A stretch of 64,000 nucleotides of DNA from Blastocatellia bacterium (lineage in GTDB: Bacteria > Acidobacteriota > Blastocatellia > Pyrinomonadales > Pyrinomonadaceae). Within the stretch, counting starts at the first letter, position 1; the number at the start of each line of letters is the position of its first letter. The notes beneath the pieces are model-generated. The model did not search any database and had not been told where the DNA came from. It was given only the letters and a program-made list of their open reading frames with translations. The stretch spans positions 124,001 to 188,000 of the forward strand of contig PMSM01000003.1 of the NCBI GenBank assembly GCA_003168335.1. The letters run 5' to 3'. The position numbers and the translations under genes are program-made. Shown here piece after piece: positions 10,653 through 20,960 of this stretch.

Positions 10653-11237
10653 TTACTCCTCGCCCGGCCGATTCGTATTCCTCAGCGGTACGATTAGCTT
10701 CACCCCGTCGGTGCCGGGAACTATTTCGATGTTCACACCGCCACTGGTCGGCTTGCCGTCTTTCAAGGCTTGCGGCAAACCTTGCCAACGGACGTATCCC
10801 GGCGGGCCTGCGTTCGCGCGCACAATTACCGTGGCCAGACCAAACACCGCCGCGATCAGAATCACCGCCGCGATCGCTTTGTGATTGCGACGCTGGCTGG
10901 ATCGAGCAAACCAAACACCGGCGAAAGAAACGGCGAGAAACATAAAGAGCCCGGCCATGATCGTTCGCGTCGAACTATGCATGACGCGTTGGGTCATCGA
11001 CTCAGTTCCGCCATTGTTCACGGCAGCATCTTGAATGTGCTTCAACGTCTCTTGCGAAATCTGCAAGCGGGCCTCGGAAGCCTTCGAGTCAGGCGTTACG
11101 GTCATGCTCGTGTAAAGAACTACCTTGCTTTGTTCAGGTGTTGGGGTGACTTTTGGTCGAGCAATGTCGCCGAAGGCGTAGATGCCGCTCGTCAATAGCG
11201 CGCAGATCGCTGCGCTGAGAATAAGGGTTCGTTTCAT
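10653..11237 (-). CDS. Membrane protein, hypothetical
   Basis: Signal peptide MKRTLILSAAICALLTSGIYAFG and internal TM helices. Confidence 0.65.
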   Translation of the reverse strand: MKRTLILSAAICALLTSGIYAFGDIARPKVTPTPEQSKVVLYTSMTVTPDSKASEARLQISQETLKHIQDAAVNNGGTESMTQRVMHSSTRTIMAGLFMFLAVSFAGVWFARSSQRRNHKAIAAVILIAAVFGLATVIVRANAGPPGYVRWQGLPQALKDGKPTSGGVNIEIVPGTDGVKLIVPLRNTNRPGEE

Positions 11238-11436
11238 AAGCTCCTCCGTGCCGGCTTCAGCCGTGCGTGCTTCAACAGGTTGTCCAAATGCCGCGCAGTA
11301 TAGCGCAAAAACGTTGTGGCACTGTTCCGGTTTACAAATCGGTGTTCCGGGAGTACTTATCTTCTAAAGACCCAACTGAAGTTGGTACTCTAAACATCTG
11401 CCGCTTGGATGCCGATTTATCCAAGCGGATGCTAGA

Positions 11437-12378
11437 ATGCTTTCTCGAACAAGAGGGGTAAACCGATTGGCCCGCGAACTCCAGGTTCTTAATCAAAAAC
11501 CTCGTCAGCAAAAGCCCGATTGGCTGCGCATTCGTCTGGGTGATCCGACGAATCAGAACCATCTGCTCAAGTTGATCGAAGGTCTGAATCTGCACACGGT
11601 TTGTCAGGAAGCAAAGTGTCCTAACATCTTCGAGTGCTGGTCCGACCGCACCGCCACCTTCATGTTAGGCGGCGACATCTGCACCCGGCATTGCGGGTTT
11701 TGCGCGGTTGGTAAAGGCGAGCCCGGGCAACTTGATTCAGATGAGCCGCGACACGTAGCCGAAGCGGTGCGGCATTTGAACCTCGCGCACACGGTGATTA
11801 CTTCCGTCAATCGCGACGACTTGCCGGACGGCGGCGCCGCGCACTGGGCCGAGACGATTCGCCAGGTGCGCGCCCTCAATCCTGAGTGCAAAGTCGAAGT
11901 GCTGATCCCGGATTTCAACGGCGACGAAGATGCTCTGAACACCGTGCTCGATGCTGCGCCTGACGTACTCAATCACAACACGGAAACGATTGCCCGGCTA
12001 TACCGCCGCGTGCGTCCTGATGCTGACTATCAACAGTCGCTGACATTACTAAAGCGCGCCGCCGCACGGCGCGATCAAGAACAGCGCGGCATGATCACCA
12101 AGAGCGGCATCATGGTCGGACTCGGCGAGAGCTTTGATGAAGTGGTCGAGCTCATGAAGGATCTGCGCGCCGCTTCCTGCGACGTCATGACCATCGGCCA
12201 ATACCTGCAACCGCAAGCGCGACGCTTACCCGTCGAGCGTTACGTCACTCCCGAAGAATTCGATCGCTGGCGCGACCTCGGGCTCAGCCTGGGATTCAAA
12301 CATGTTCAGTCGAGCCCGCTGACCCGCTCGTCATATCACGCGCGGGAACAAGCCGAGACTGAGCCAATCGCAGTCTGA
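11437..12378 (+). CDS. lipA: Lipoyl synthase
   Basis: CQEAKCPNIFECW and CTRHCGFCAV radical-SAM cysteines; GLGESFDEV, FKHVQSSPLTRSSYHA. Confidence 0.97.
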   Translation: MLSRTRGVNRLARELQVLNQKPRQQKPDWLRIRLGDPTNQNHLLKLIEGLNLHTVCQEAKCPNIFECWSDRTATFMLGGDICTRHCGFCAVGKGEPGQLDSDEPRHVAEAVRHLNLAHTVITSVNRDDLPDGGAAHWAETIRQVRALNPECKVEVLIPDFNGDEDALNTVLDAAPDVLNHNTETIARLYRRVRPDADYQQSLTLLKRAAARRDQEQRGMITKSGIMVGLGESFDEVVELMKDLRAASCDVMTIGQYLQPQARRLPVERYVTPEEFDRWRDLGLSLGFKHVQSSPLTRSSYHAREQAETEPIAV

Positions 12379-12502
12379 GTTGAAACAGTTCAATGAGCCT
12401 GCGAAAGCAGGCGGCAGAAAATAGCCCCGGGCGTGAGCCCGGGGAAAACACATCCCAATGATGGGAGCGAGCGCAGCGAGCGGAACCCTGGGTATCGGTC
12501 CC

Positions 12503-13582
12503 CTAAGTCAGCACTTCCATCGCGGCATCCAGCAGTCTCATTTTCCAACTGAGCCATTGTTTGCTGAGCGTGCTGGCCGTGCATTCGACACTGCGGGCCT
12601 TCGCGAGATCGGGAGCCATGACGCGCTGGCTGAAATCAGCCACGACGTCGGGAATAGTAATTACCGCGAGCAGTTCCTGGTGAATTCGATAACTGAGGTA
12701 ATCAAAGTTTGATGATCCGGCGATTAGCGTTTCACCGTCGATCAGCATCGCCTTCAAATGGCTCATGCCGCCCTGAAAGAGTCGCAGGTCGATTCCCGAT
12801 CGCGCGGATTCCAGCCGCGCATAGTTCGCAAAGAACCGCCAATTGTTCTGCTCGGGCGTCACGATCTTTACCGCCACGCCGCGGCGGCTCGCCGCGCGCA
12901 GCCGTTCGTAAAACGGAAAAGTAATGTACGGGCTCTCGACAAATATCGACTGTCGTGCCCCATCGATTAAATCCAGCAGGCGCTGAAACGCGGTGCGATT
13001 GGTGCGCCCATCAGCGGTGAAAAACTCGATGCCCTTGAAGTGTTGGTGCTCGACCTGATTCCGTCCGTTCCATGTTGCCAGGAAGTCGTCGCGCAGAAAT
13101 GCAGTGACGTTTTCGTCTTCGATGCGCAGCATCATGTCGTGCCAGGCTGCGTTGTGGTCGCTGAAGTTGATCCCGCCGATGTAGGCCGTCGCGTCGTCAA
13201 GCACGATTAACTTCTTATGATTGCGACTGAGCAGCCGGCGCGGCGAAAGGCCATAGGGATTGGTGAATCGAATTTCTACGCCATCGCTTTCGAGTTCGCC
13301 CATCATGGCCGAGGTTTCACGGGCTTCGTGCCGCAGTTCATCATCAAGAAAATTAGCCGGTGAGTAACGAAAGCGGTCGCTCAGAACAATTCGCGTGAAT
13401 GAATCGGCGAGCACGCGCTTATCCGGGGCGGTTGACGCCAGCAGGGCCACAGACAGTTGTTTGCCGACCGCGTCGCCTTCAAACGCGAACGTTTGCACGA
13501 AGACAGACGTTCGGGCCGAGCGAATGTCTTCGTTCAGCCGCGTCCAGAATTCGTTGTAGTCTACTAAAAGTTCCGTGTTCAT
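12503..13582 (-). CDS. Phospholipase D-family protein (cardiolipin synthase-like)
   Basis: Two HKD motifs: NHKKLIVLDDATAYIGGINFSD and HLKAMLIDGETLIAGSSNFD. Confidence 0.88.
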   Translation of the reverse strand: MNTELLVDYNEFWTRLNEDIRSARTSVFVQTFAFEGDAVGKQLSVALLASTAPDKRVLADSFTRIVLSDRFRYSPANFLDDELRHEARETSAMMGELESDGVEIRFTNPYGLSPRRLLSRNHKKLIVLDDATAYIGGINFSDHNAAWHDMMLRIEDENVTAFLRDDFLATWNGRNQVEHQHFKGIEFFTADGRTNRTAFQRLLDLIDGARQSIFVESPYITFPFYERLRAASRRGVAVKIVTPEQNNWRFFANYARLESARSGIDLRLFQGGMSHLKAMLIDGETLIAGSSNFDYLSYRIHQELLAVITIPDVVADFSQRVMAPDLAKARSVECTASTLSKQWLSWKMRLLDAAMEVLT

Positions 13583-13612
13583 CGTTCACTAACTCATCGC
13601 GCGATGACGAGC

Positions 13613-13681
13613 GTTTAGAGTACCGATTTTAGTCGGGTTTTTGTCGACTGAAAATGCCCAACTAAAGTTGGTACTCTAAAC
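13613..13681. repeat. Imperfect inverted repeat; one arm also present at 11371-11395
   Basis: GTTTAGAGTACCGATTTTAGTCGGG ... CCCAACTAAAGTTGGTACTCTAAAC; the copy at 11371 is CCCAACTGAAGTTGGTACTCTAAAC. Confidence 0.7.
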
Positions 13682-13812
13682 ACCCGTAACTGGGCGCGCT
13701 GATTGTATTCGATCTCGCAAAAGAACCGAAACTGCCCGGGCTCGCGGTTAGATTAGGTGATTGATAATGTTAGACTCTCGCTGATATCAGGGACATAAGG
13801 TAATCCGCGGGC

Positions 13813-14805
13813 ATGCTTCACATTCACAACGGCGACTCAACCGCCGGAACCGCGAAGAAAACTGCAATTCCGGGGCAGCATCTCGCCTGGCGCGAGGCCC
13901 TGGTTTGCGGGCCGGCGCCCGGAGGCTTGTCTGATGATGAGTTTCGCCGTGTACGCGCGGAGCATTTGGCTGAGGCTTATGGCGTAAATATTGAAAAGTG
14001 TGAACTGGAACTGCGAGCGCAGGAAGACGCGCTATCCACCTTTGCGGATCATGAAGAAGTTGTGCTCTGGTTCGAGCACGACCTGTTCTGCCAGGTTCAA
14101 TTGATCTACTTGCTCAACTGGTTTGCTCACCGCGAATTCGGCCAGACGAAGCTGAGCCTGATCAGCATCGGCGAGTTTCCCGGCATCGAGGATTTTCGAG
14201 GGCTTGGTCAGTTGAACGAAGATCATCTGGTCTCGCTTTTTCCACAACGACAGGAAGTTTCACCAAGTCAGTTGCACCTCGGATCAAAAACGTGGCACGC
14301 ATATTCTTCGCCAGATCCGGCAGAACTGGTATCTCTGCTGGATTCGGATCTGTCGGCAATCCCATTCCTGAAGCGCGCGCTCATCAAACACCTCCAACGC
14401 TTTCCCTCGACCGAAAATGGGCTGGGTAGAGTCGAGAACGTTGGTCTGGAGTTGATCGCTAAAGGTTACCGGAACTTCAGATCGTTGTTTCCGGCTTTTG
14501 CCCGGCGTGAATCCGAATATGGGTTTGGCGATTCACAGCTTTATCTCGAAATGAAGCAGCTGGCCGACGCCTCGGCTCCGCTGCTGACGTTGCGCAACGG
14601 CGGCAAGGGCTGGTCGATGGATGCGGCGCAAATATTGCTCTCATCGTTTGAAATCACCGAACTTGGCACAGCGGTACTCGATGGTAACCAGGATTTTGTG
14701 ATCAGCAACGGAATCGACTATTGGTTGGGCGGCGTTCATCTCGACGGAGATGAGGCACCGTGGCGGTGGGAAGAGGACGCCCAGGAACTACTCGCCAGAC
14801 TTTGA
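13813..14805 (+). CDS. DUF1835-like protein
   Basis: MLHIHNGDSTAG...PGQHLAWREALVCGPAP...VVLWFEHDLFCQVQLIYLLNWF. Confidence 0.75.
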   Translation: MLHIHNGDSTAGTAKKTAIPGQHLAWREALVCGPAPGGLSDDEFRRVRAEHLAEAYGVNIEKCELELRAQEDALSTFADHEEVVLWFEHDLFCQVQLIYLLNWFAHREFGQTKLSLISIGEFPGIEDFRGLGQLNEDHLVSLFPQRQEVSPSQLHLGSKTWHAYSSPDPAELVSLLDSDLSAIPFLKRALIKHLQRFPSTENGLGRVENVGLELIAKGYRNFRSLFPAFARRESEYGFGDSQLYLEMKQLADASAPLLTLRNGGKGWSMDAAQILLSSFEITELGTAVLDGNQDFVISNGIDYWLGGVHLDGDEAPWRWEEDAQELLARL

Positions 14806-14813
14806 GTCGCACA

Positions 14814-14865
14814 GACTTCAGTCTGTGAACAATCACCAATCACAGACTGAAGTCTCTGCTACTTA
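14814..14865. repeat. Inverted repeat
   Basis: CACAGACTTCAGTCTGTGA ... TCACAGACTGAAGTCTCTGC. Confidence 0.7.
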
Positions 14866-16286
14866 TCCTTGGCACAGCGAAAGCCTGCGATCATCCAACG
14901 CTCGTCGGGGTGAAAAAAGTTTCGATAGGTCGTGCGGATGTGCGAGCGCGGCGTGGCAAATGAACCGCCGCGCAGAACCTTCTGGCCGACGAACCATTTG
15001 TCGTTGTATTCGTCGAACTCGGATTTGAATCCCGGGTAAGGCACGTAATCCGAAGTCGTCCACTCCCACACGTCGCCAATCATTTGCTGGCATCCGTAAG
15101 CACTCTTGCCGTCAGGAAATGACCCGATTCGCGCGACGCCCCACAGCCCATTCTCAAAAAGATTTCCGCAGTGTTCACCAGGCGGTGTGTCGCCCCACGG
15201 AAACACTCGTTTTGAATTTGCAGCCGGCGAAAAACTCGCGGCCTTTTCCCACTCAGCTTCAGTCGGCAAACGCTTGCCGGCCCACTTCGCGTAAGCCGAG
15301 GCTTCCAGAAAACTGACGTGCGCCACCGGCTCATTGAGTTTGTCCACCACGCGATGCAAACCGGCAAAGTCGCGAATCATCCATTCGCCATCACGCTGTT
15401 CCCAATAAAGAGGCGCTCGCCACAGCTCAGAATTGACCTTCTCCCAACCGGCTGAATGCCACCAGCGAAAATCCTGATACCCGCCGGCTTTAATGAACTC
15501 GAGATAGTCGCCGTTTGAAACCAGCGCGCGATCGATCAAAAAGTCTTGCAGGAAAACCTTGTGCTGCGGCTTTTCATTATCAAAAGCGAAGTCGTAGTTT
15601 ATGGAGTGCGGCGACCTGTCGCCGCTTTTGTCGCCGGAGTCCTCCCTCACGGTCGGGCTACTGCCCCGATCTGTGACACCATAGCCAAGCTCAAACAGTC
15701 CGCCTTCGACCTCAGCCATGCCAGTTACTGTTTCAAGTGAGACAGGCGCGCGCGCGATGGGCGCGTCGAACTGATCGCAAAGCAAATGCTTGATGTCGTA
15801 AACGAGCAACTCCTGATGCTGCATCTCGTGCTCGAGTCCCAGACGAACAATCGCCAGAATCGCTTTCGCATTGTCGCGGTTCGAAACCTCTTCGAGAAAT
15901 CGCGTCATCTGCTCATCGACGTGTGCGCGATACGCTACGGTCTCGCGGACAGTTGGCCGCGAGCGCGTGCCGCGCTTGGGTCGCTCAATCCGTGCACCGA
16001 AACCTTCGTAGTAAGAATTGAAATAGAAGAGAAATTCTTCCGAGTAGATTCGATAATCCGCTCTGTACTTTTGCAGCACCGTTTCAAAGAACCAGGACGT
16101 GTGGCCGATGTGCCATCGTGGCGGACTCATGAACTCCGCCGTTTGAATCACGTAGTCCTCGATCTCCAGCGGCGCAACGATTTCGAGCGTGCGCGCGCGG
16201 ACCTGGCGATAGAAATCGACGACAATGTGCACTTCAGATTTCGCTGGTTGTTGAATGGATGAAACCATCATTACCTTCGTAAACAA
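14859..16286 (-). CDS. egtB: Ergothioneine biosynthesis protein EgtB-like (DinB + FGE-sulfatase)
   Basis: [82 protein letters not shown]. Confidence 0.92.
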   Translation of the reverse strand: MFTKVMMVSSIQQPAKSEVHIVVDFYRQVRARTLEIVAPLEIEDYVIQTAEFMSPPRWHIGHTSWFFETVLQKYRADYRIYSEEFLFYFNSYYEGFGARIERPKRGTRSRPTVRETVAYRAHVDEQMTRFLEEVSNRDNAKAILAIVRLGLEHEMQHQELLVYDIKHLLCDQFDAPIARAPVSLETVTGMAEVEGGLFELGYGVTDRGSSPTVREDSGDKSGDRSPHSINYDFAFDNEKPQHKVFLQDFLIDRALVSNGDYLEFIKAGGYQDFRWWHSAGWEKVNSELWRAPLYWEQRDGEWMIRDFAGLHRVVDKLNEPVAHVSFLEASAYAKWAGKRLPTEAEWEKAASFSPAANSKRVFPWGDTPPGEHCGNLFENGLWGVARIGSFPDGKSAYGCQQMIGDVWEWTTSDYVPYPGFKSEFDEYNDKWFVGQKVLRGGSFATPRSHIRTTYRNFFHPDERWMIAGFRCAKDK

Positions 16287-16339
16287 ATCGCGTCAATCAT
16301 ACCCGGCAAAGCTACGCTCAACCAAAGCGGAGTGAAGCC

Positions 16340-17725
16340 CTACCTATCCATCGCCATAAACAAATTATTCAAAGACTCAGCCAGCGTGGGGTGCGCGAAG
16401 ATTGCGTCCTTCAAAACAGTGTAAGGCAGCTTGCCCATCATCGCGATCTCGAACATCGACATTAGCTCGCCGCCTTCGACCCCGAGCACGACCGCGCCCA
16501 GAATCTGGTTCGTATCGGCATCAACAATCGCCTTCATAAAGCCGCGCGTTTCGCTCATCTCGATCGCGCGGGCGACATGCGTCATCGGCAATTTCGCGAC
16601 CCGAATGTTCAGGTGTTGTTCCTTAGCCTCGGCTTCGCTGATTCCGATGCGACCCAGCTGCGGATCGATAAAGACGGTGTACGGCACGAGGCGCCCATCG
16701 GTCGTCGCGTTGCCGTCTTCAAGCAGGTTCGTGCGAATCACCCGAAAGTCGTCGTAGGAAATATGCGTGAACTGCGGGCCGCCTTTCACGTCACCCAGCG
16801 CATAGACTCCGGGCACGTTTGTCTTGAGCTGGTTGTCGACCTTAACGTTGCCCTGCTTGTCGGTTTCGATTCCCGCCGCCGCCAGATTCAAATCTTCCGT
16901 GTTGGGTCTGCGACCCACGGCAACGAGCAGGTGGGTTCCGCTTAGCGTGTGCTCGCCTTCCGATGTGCGCACAGTCAACTCGATCTTCGTTCCATCCCGC
17001 TTCACGCGAACGGCTTCAGTGTTGAGCATGACTTTGATGCCGTCATCTTCCATTACTTTGAGCACGGCCTCAGCAATGTCCGCATCTTCACGACCGAGTA
17101 ATTGAGGAACGCGCTGGCCGATCGTTACTTCGCTCCCGAAGCGGCGAAACATCTGGCCAAACTCCAGACCGATGTAACCACCGCCGAGCACCAGCAAATG
17201 TTCGGGTAACTCATCGAGTTCCATGATCGAAGTTGAATCAAGCATGGGCACGTCGTCTATGCCTTCGAGCTGTGGCCGGGCTGGACGGCCACCCGTATTA
17301 ATGAAGATCTTCCTGGCACTCAGCGTGCGCACGGCGCCGTCGTTCAGTTGGACTTGGATCTCTTGGGGTCCAACAAACTTCGCGTTACCGGTTATCAGTT
17401 CAAGATTCGCGGTCCTCTTGATACCTTTCAAACCGCTCTCACGAAACTCTTCGACCACGCGTTGCTTGCGCTCGCGGACTTCGCGCATGTTGACGGTGAC
17501 TTGGCCATGATGTACGCCATAGTCCGCTGCGCGCCGCGCGAGATAAGCGACCCGCGCGCTATTGAACATGGTCTTGGTCGGCGTGCAGCCATAATTTATG
17601 CACGTGCCGCCGATGTACGCGCGCTCGATCAGCGCAGTTTTCCAACCCGCGTTCGCCAGCGCGATCGAAAGCGGTTTACCCGCCTGGCCTGAACCGATGA
17701 TGATGACGTCGTATTGGTCGGACAT
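16340..17725 (-). CDS. FAD-dependent pyridine nucleotide-disulfide oxidoreductase (mercuric reductase-like)
   Basis: [34 protein letters not shown] redox motif, [16 protein letters not shown]. Confidence 0.9.
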   Translation of the reverse strand: MSDQYDVIIIGSGQAGKPLSIALANAGWKTALIERAYIGGTCINYGCTPTKTMFNSARVAYLARRAADYGVHHGQVTVNMREVRERKQRVVEEFRESGLKGIKRTANLELITGNAKFVGPQEIQVQLNDGAVRTLSARKIFINTGGRPARPQLEGIDDVPMLDSTSIMELDELPEHLLVLGGGYIGLEFGQMFRRFGSEVTIGQRVPQLLGREDADIAEAVLKVMEDDGIKVMLNTEAVRVKRDGTKIELTVRTSEGEHTLSGTHLLVAVGRRPNTEDLNLAAAGIETDKQGNVKVDNQLKTNVPGVYALGDVKGGPQFTHISYDDFRVIRTNLLEDGNATTDGRLVPYTVFIDPQLGRIGISEAEAKEQHLNIRVAKLPMTHVARAIEMSETRGFMKAIVDADTNQILGAVVLGVEGGELMSMFEIAMMGKLPYTVLKDAIFAHPTLAESLNNLFMAMDR

Positions 17726-17784
17726 GAATAGTTACCACTGGGAGCACGCGCGCCCTCGCCCGCACAGCGCGCACAGCGCGCTCA

Positions 17785-17847
17785 ATTTGGAGTGCGCTGA
17801 CTTGTCAGCGCTTTGGAAAAGCGGCGACTAGTCGCCGCACTCCAAAT
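17785..17847. repeat. 63-nt double-palindrome repeat, copy 1
   Basis: ATTTGGAGTGCGCTGACTTGTCAGCGCTTTGGAAAAGCGGCGACTAGTCGCCGCACTCCAAAT. Confidence 0.9.
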
Positions 17848-17867
17848 AAGACCGCGCACACGGAACC

Positions 17868-18899
17868 CTACTTGACCACAATTGCTCTCGCACCTCGCTC
17901 CACAACTTTCCCAATAATCTCCGCCCGCGGATAATTCTGGCGCAATGCTGCGAACAAATCGTCCGCTCTCTCTGCTGAAATCGACAACAACAGGCCGCCG
18001 GCCGTCTGCGGATCATAGAATAATTTCAACAAGTTCGGATCAACTGTTGAGGCGACTTCGATTTCCTCGCCAACGTACTCGCGATTCGTCTTGTCGGCGC
18101 CCGTCATCAAGCCCGCCCTGGCCAGTTCCAGCGCACCGTTAATCAAAGGCACCCGCGCCGAATCAATCTCGATCGTAACCTGGCTGGCTCGCGCGACTTC
18201 CCACGCGTGGCCAAGCAACGCGAACCCGGTGACATCGGTCGCTGCTTTCACGTCGAACTTCACGATCGCTTCGGCGGCGTACTTTCCCGGCGTCAGCATC
18301 GTCGCGATTGATTCTTCAACCACTTTTGCCGGAGCTCTCGCCAACTTGATCCCGGTAGAGATCACCCCAGTGCCGATCGGTTTGGTAAGGATGATTACCT
18401 CGCCCGGCCGCGCGCCGGCATTGGTTGCAACCTTATTCGGATCGATTATGCCGGTGACTGAATAGCCGAACATGATCTGTTCGTTGTCGACACTGTGACC
18501 GCCGACCAGGGCGACCTTGTTTTCAGTCAGGACCGACAGTCCGCCGCGCATGATTTCAGTCAGGATCGCAAAGTCCAGACCCTTCTTCGGAAAGCAGGTG
18601 ATCGCCATCGCCGTGATAGGCGTCCCTCCCATGGCCCACACGTCATTGATCGAATTGAGCGCGGCGATGCGGCCGTAATCGAACGGGTCGTCAACAATCG
18701 GCGTGAAAAAATCGAGCGTCTGCACCAGCGCGAGATCGTCGCGCAGACGATACACTCCGGCGTCGTCCGCTTGGTCGAAACCGACCAGCAGATTGGGATC
18801 GAAAGGTTGTTTCTCAAGCCCGCTCAACACCTGAGCGAGGACGCTAGGCGCCAGCTTGGCCGCTCAACCAGAGCACGAAACCATTTCGGTCAGACGCAT
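17868..18899 (-). CDS. selD: Selenide, water dikinase; selenoprotein with in-frame UGA (Sec12)
   Basis: The track ORF (18830) is truncated. Upstream in the same frame: ATG(18899) CGT CTG ACC GAA ATG GTT TCG TGC TCT GGT TGA GCG GCC AAG CTG GCG = [31 protein letters not shown]..., the canonical SelD active-site loop. Confidence 0.93.
18832..18866 (-). promoter_or_regulatory. Candidate bacterial SECIS hairpin at the selD UGA
   Basis: From the UGA: UGAGCG...CGCUCA closes a 35-nt hairpin; inner stem GCUGG-CGC-CUAGC. Confidence 0.6.
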
Positions 18900-18998
18900 C
18901 GTGTTTCTCCTTTCGCCGAAGTGTTGGGTGGATCGATTCAGCGTCGCACCGGGGCTGTGATATTGTCAATCTCGATTAATTGCCGTAAGGAAGTGATC

Positions 18999-19976
18999 AT
19001 GCGAACAATCACCTGCGCCGTTCAGACCATCCTGGTGATCGGAATTCTTTTGCTCGCCGCTTCGGCGCTATTCGCTCAAGCAGATGAGTTAGTTCGCCAC
19101 TTTGATTACGACCAACGCGCGCCACTCAATGTCAGGCAAATCGGCGTTCAGCATCACGAACACGGCGACGTCTATGACATCACCTACGACAGCCCCAAAG
19201 GCGGCGTCGTGCCAGCGTATCTGGTTGTGCCCAAAGGTAGAGGCCCGTTCGCCGCGGTGATCTGGGGTCATTGGTATTGGGACAATTCTTCGATGCGCAA
19301 TCGCAGACAGTTCCTTGATGAAGCGGTCGTCCTCGCGCAAGCCGGCGTGGTGTCGTTGCTTACTGACGGGCCCGTGGCTCGTCCCGGCCATGTCGACAGC
19401 AAGGACCCTTTGGATGAGCGCGTCGCCACTGATTTTCTTCAGCAAGTGATCGACATGCGACGCGGCGTTGATGTGCTGCTGGCGCGCGGCAACATCGACC
19501 CAAAGCGCATTGCCTTCGTCGGCCACAGCTACAACGCCGGAGTGGGCGCGCTGTTGAGCGGAGTCGATCGAAGGTTCAAATGCTTTGTGCTGATGGCCGG
19601 CTTGATGTCGGACGAGATTTCCCAGCAGGCCACAGAATTTCAGGAGTTCAGGCAGAAGGTCGGCCCGGCAAAACTGGATGCGTTGATCGCCAAATATTCG
19701 TACCTCGATCAGGGAAAGTACGTTTCCCACGCGGCACCGGCCGTCGTCTTTCTCCAATTTGCTAATCAGGAAAAATCTCTGACGCCCGAACGCGCGCGCC
19801 AACATGCGGCGGTTGTGAGTGAGCCCAAACAAGTTAAGTTCTACGACGCGCCGCACGCTCTGAACGCCGAAGCCCGTCGCGACCGGATTGCCTTCCTCAC
19901 TGAGCAACTAAAACTGAAACCATTATCGGCGGCCCTGGTTGCGAGCATACCGAACCTCTACCAACCACCCGAGTAA
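18999..19976 (+). CDS. Secreted alpha/beta hydrolase (dienelactone hydrolase-like)
   Basis: Signal peptide from ATG 18999; VPKGRGPFAAVIWGHW, RIAFVGHSYNAGVGALL nucleophile elbow. Confidence 0.8.
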   Translation: MRTITCAVQTILVIGILLLAASALFAQADELVRHFDYDQRAPLNVRQIGVQHHEHGDVYDITYDSPKGGVVPAYLVVPKGRGPFAAVIWGHWYWDNSSMRNRRQFLDEAVVLAQAGVVSLLTDGPVARPGHVDSKDPLDERVATDFLQQVIDMRRGVDVLLARGNIDPKRIAFVGHSYNAGVGALLSGVDRRFKCFVLMAGLMSDEISQQATEFQEFRQKVGPAKLDALIAKYSYLDQGKYVSHAAPAVVFLQFANQEKSLTPERARQHAAVVSEPKQVKFYDAPHALNAEARRDRIAFLTEQLKLKPLSAALVASIPNLYQPPE

Positions 19977-19979
19977 CTG

Positions 19980-20891
19980 ATGCACGACGTCTTAATCATC
20001 GGAGCAGGTCCGGCAGGTCTTTCCGCCGCGCGTTGGTGCGACGAGTTGGGTCTGGACACGCTCGTGCTCGAGGCAAGCGAAGAAGTGGGCGGGCAGCTTC
20101 TCTCAATTCATCACCCGATCGAAAATTATCTTGGAGTTCATGCCGAGAATGGCCGCGAGTTGCGCGATCTTTTTGTTGAGCAAACAAAAAATTGCGACTT
20201 TGATCTCTGGACTAATGTCGAAATTGCCGGCGTGGACTTAAGAGCCAGGTGCGTCACGCTGCGTAGCGGTGAAGAGCTGCGATCGATCGCGATCATCATC
20301 GCCGCGGGTTTGCGCCGGCGCAAGCTCGGCATTCCCGGCGAAGATGAATTTGTGGGACGCGGAATGATCGAATCATCCGGCGATCGAGAGGCGTTCGCAG
20401 GCAGGGATGTTTGTGTGATTGGCGGTGGCGACGCGGCGGCAGAGAACGCTCTGTTACTGGCGGAAGTTTGCCCGACGGTCACGCTCGTTCATCGCGGAAA
20501 GAAGCTGCGCGCACGTCGTGAATTCATTGAAACATTGCAGACTAACCACTGCATCACCGTGTTTCCTGAATCAGTTGTGCGGCGCATCATCGGCCACGAG
20601 AAGGTCGAAGCGGTCGAGATTGAACGCGCGGGCGCCATCAAACCATTTCAGATGGCGGTGCAAGGCGTGATCGTGCGTATCGGCTTCGCACCCAACACTG
20701 ATTTGTTTCGCGACCAATTGGGAATGGACGAGCGAGGTTATGTTGTGGTCAATGGCGCGCAGGAAACCAGCGTGGAGAATGTCTTCGCCATCGGCGATGT
20801 CGCGAATCCACTGGCGCCCACAATCATCGGCGCAGTTGGCGCGGGAGCGACGGCCGCGAAAGTAATCGCGTCAAGGTTGAAGGGCCGGTAA
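19980..20891 (+). CDS. NAD(P)/FAD-dependent oxidoreductase (thioredoxin reductase-like)
   Basis: LIIGAGPAGLSAARWCDELG, VIGGGDAAAENALLLAE, VENVFAIGDVANPLAPTIIGAVGAG. No CxxC seen. Confidence 0.85.
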   Translation: MHDVLIIGAGPAGLSAARWCDELGLDTLVLEASEEVGGQLLSIHHPIENYLGVHAENGRELRDLFVEQTKNCDFDLWTNVEIAGVDLRARCVTLRSGEELRSIAIIIAAGLRRRKLGIPGEDEFVGRGMIESSGDREAFAGRDVCVIGGGDAAAENALLLAEVCPTVTLVHRGKKLRARREFIETLQTNHCITVFPESVVRRIIGHEKVEAVEIERAGAIKPFQMAVQGVIVRIGFAPNTDLFRDQLGMDERGYVVVNGAQETSVENVFAIGDVANPLAPTIIGAVGAGATAAKVIASRLKGR

Positions 20892-20953
20892 TTTGGAGTG
20901 CGGCGACTAGTCGCCGCTTTTCAAGAGCGCTGACAAGTCAGCGCACTCCAAAA
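20891..20953. repeat. 63-nt double-palindrome repeat, copy 2 (inverted relative to copy 1)
   Basis: ATTTGGAGTGCGGCGACTAGTCGCCGCTTTTCAAGAGCGCTGACAAGTCAGCGCACTCCAAAA. Confidence 0.9.
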
Positions 20954-20960
20954 GCAAGCG

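Noticed and set aside
18495-18998. N-terminal 168 aa of the track ORF 18495-19976
   Set aside because: Antisense to selD; the real start with signal peptide is ATG 18999.
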